Position numbers and translations under genes: made by a program. The notes beneath the pieces are model-generated. The model saw nothing but the letters and a program-made list of their open reading frames with translations. It made no database searches and was not told the origin of the DNA. 5,686 nt of DNA from contig SFHG01000076.1 in NCBI GenBank assembly GCA_004555765.1, positions 1 to 5,686 on the forward strand. The letters are read 5' to 3'. Below are positions 5,330 through 5,686 of this stretch, in pieces. Every line of letters begins with the position of its first letter. Positions within the stretch are counted from its first letter, which is position 1. Source of the DNA: Bacteroidales bacterium. GTDB lineage: Bacteria > Bacteroidota > Bacteroidia > Bacteroidales > Porphyromonadaceae.

Positions 5330-5334
5330 TAGCC

Positions 5335-5414
5335 CCAAAAGCTCTTAGACACATTGGATCCACGAAGCGCTACCGCAGAGGGCCAAACTTTTAGGCGAAG
5401 GAAAGTTTATTTTT
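5335..5414 (+). ncRNA. candidate small RNA antisense to the amidase 3' end
   Basis: The promoter-like pair at 5298-5329 predicts a start near 5335, and a stem followed by ATTTTT ends at 5414, giving an RNA of about 80 bases. The interval has no sensible reading frame. It contains GGATCC and the short complementary words GCTCT and AGAGGGC, which could form part of a fold. The last bases overlap the stop codon of the minus-strand amidase gene, so the RNA would meet that mRNA at its end. Everything about it is inferred from the flanking signals; no known RNA family was recognised. Confidence 0.3.
5385..5414 (+). terminator. terminator-like stem with T5 tail
   Basis: AAACTTT (5385-5391) pairs perfectly with AAAGTTT (5402-5408) around a 10-base loop, followed by A and five T at 5410-5414. 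The stem is A+T-rich and therefore weak. On the minus strand the same stem is followed by GGCCC, so it only makes sense as a plus-strand terminator. Confidence 0.4.
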
Positions 5415-5686
5415 CACAAGGAGAAGGGGTCGAGAGTGTCGAGGACGGGGAAAGATTTGCGGGTAGAAGCAAGATCGTCACCGGAAAGTGTGGCGGTAAG
5501 CCAGCCGGCACTGGCGGGGTCTCCGACGGCAATAGAAGTGCCCCACGCATCATACACGGCAGAGAGCCCGGGGTAATGCAGTCCCGCGGGACCTTTTCCG
5601 ACGCGGTTCGTGGTAGCCACGAAGGCTTGGTTTTCGATTGCGCGGGCTTTAAGGAGCGTTTGCCAGTGCTCCTGTCTCGGCTCGGG
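5414..5686 (-). CDS. nitrilase-superfamily carbon-nitrogen hydrolase, omega-amidase type (partial, C-terminal end)
   Basis: The last 90 codons of a minus-strand amidase; the 5' end lies beyond the right edge. The visible part begins PEPRQEHWQTLLKARAIENQ and contains the superfamily signature RAIENQAFVATTNRVGKG, followed by a glycine/tyrosine segment (GLHYPGLSAVYDAWG), a short strand region, and the ending RKSFPVLDTLDPFSL. The RAIEN-x-N-RVG pattern and this FPxLxxxDPF tail are typical of omega-amidases (YafV/Nit2 type), which hydrolyse alpha-ketoglutaramate and alpha-ketosuccinamate to ketoacid and ammonia in the cytoplasm. The Glu-Lys-Cys catalytic residues lie upstream and cannot be checked here, so the exact substrate class is family inference. 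The TGA at 5416-5414 overlaps the T-tail of the plus-strand terminator-like stem. Confidence 0.85.
   Translation of the reverse strand, partial: PEPRQEHWQTLLKARAIENQAFVATTNRVGKGPAGLHYPGLSAVYDAWGTSIAVGDPASAGWLTATLSGDDLASTRKSFPVLDTLDPFSL

Noticed and set aside
5183..5332. Plus-strand 49-aa frame starting MQEERRKVRSRQ with GGAGG upstream
   Set aside because: It runs through the 5208-5230 hairpin and the promoter boxes at 5298-5329, and shows no family pattern.

Overview
The window looks like chromosomal DNA from a member of the Bacteroidales, most likely a Porphyromonas-type organism. Four things point there. A DUF5063 gene is coupled to a DEDDy 3'-5' exonuclease. There are two lipoproteins with short lipoboxes, one carrying the DUF4377 core. 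Upstream regions contain exact or near matches to the Bacteroidetes -7 promoter element TAnnTTTG. The spacers hold palindromic and CCACTAA-type repeats. The species assignment is inference; no rRNA or tRNA gene is present.

Layout from left to right. Positions 1-1619 hold a minus-strand group: a small LuxR-type HTH regulator gene broken by a 2-base frameshift (1619-1312), then the DUF5063 gene (1181-582), then the 3'-5' exonuclease (585 to beyond the left edge). The last two overlap by four bases (ATGA) and are almost certainly co-translated. Positions 1620-2660 are plus-strand: a doubtful lipoprotein-like micro-ORF, a leader hairpin, and a 265-aa lipoprotein of unknown function. Positions 2661-3530 form an 870-base gene-free region packed with structure: a terminator-like stem with a T7 run, a cluster of REP-like palindromes, a tandem duplication of about 94 bp with CCACTAA micro-repeats, and GGTCTG motifs on a 23-bp spacing that end in a strong hairpin. 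Positions 3531-4478 encode a complete nitronate monooxygenase / FabK-like flavoprotein. Positions 4744-5115 encode an A+T-rich DUF4377 lipoprotein with its own promoter-like element and leader hairpin. At the right edge a minus-strand nitrilase-superfamily (omega-amidase type) gene enters the window, with only its last 90 codons visible.

The genes do not form one pathway. The exonuclease/DUF5063 pair is a housekeeping-like module, the flavoenzyme and the amidase are stand-alone metabolic genes, and the lipoproteins are envelope proteins of unknown role. The best leads for something undescribed are a possible small RNA at about 5335-5414, antisense to the 3' end of the amidase mRNA, with a good promoter and a terminator-like end; the broken LuxR-type regulator; and the layered repeat region 2661-3530. 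I see no defence system, CRISPR array, transposase or phage gene.
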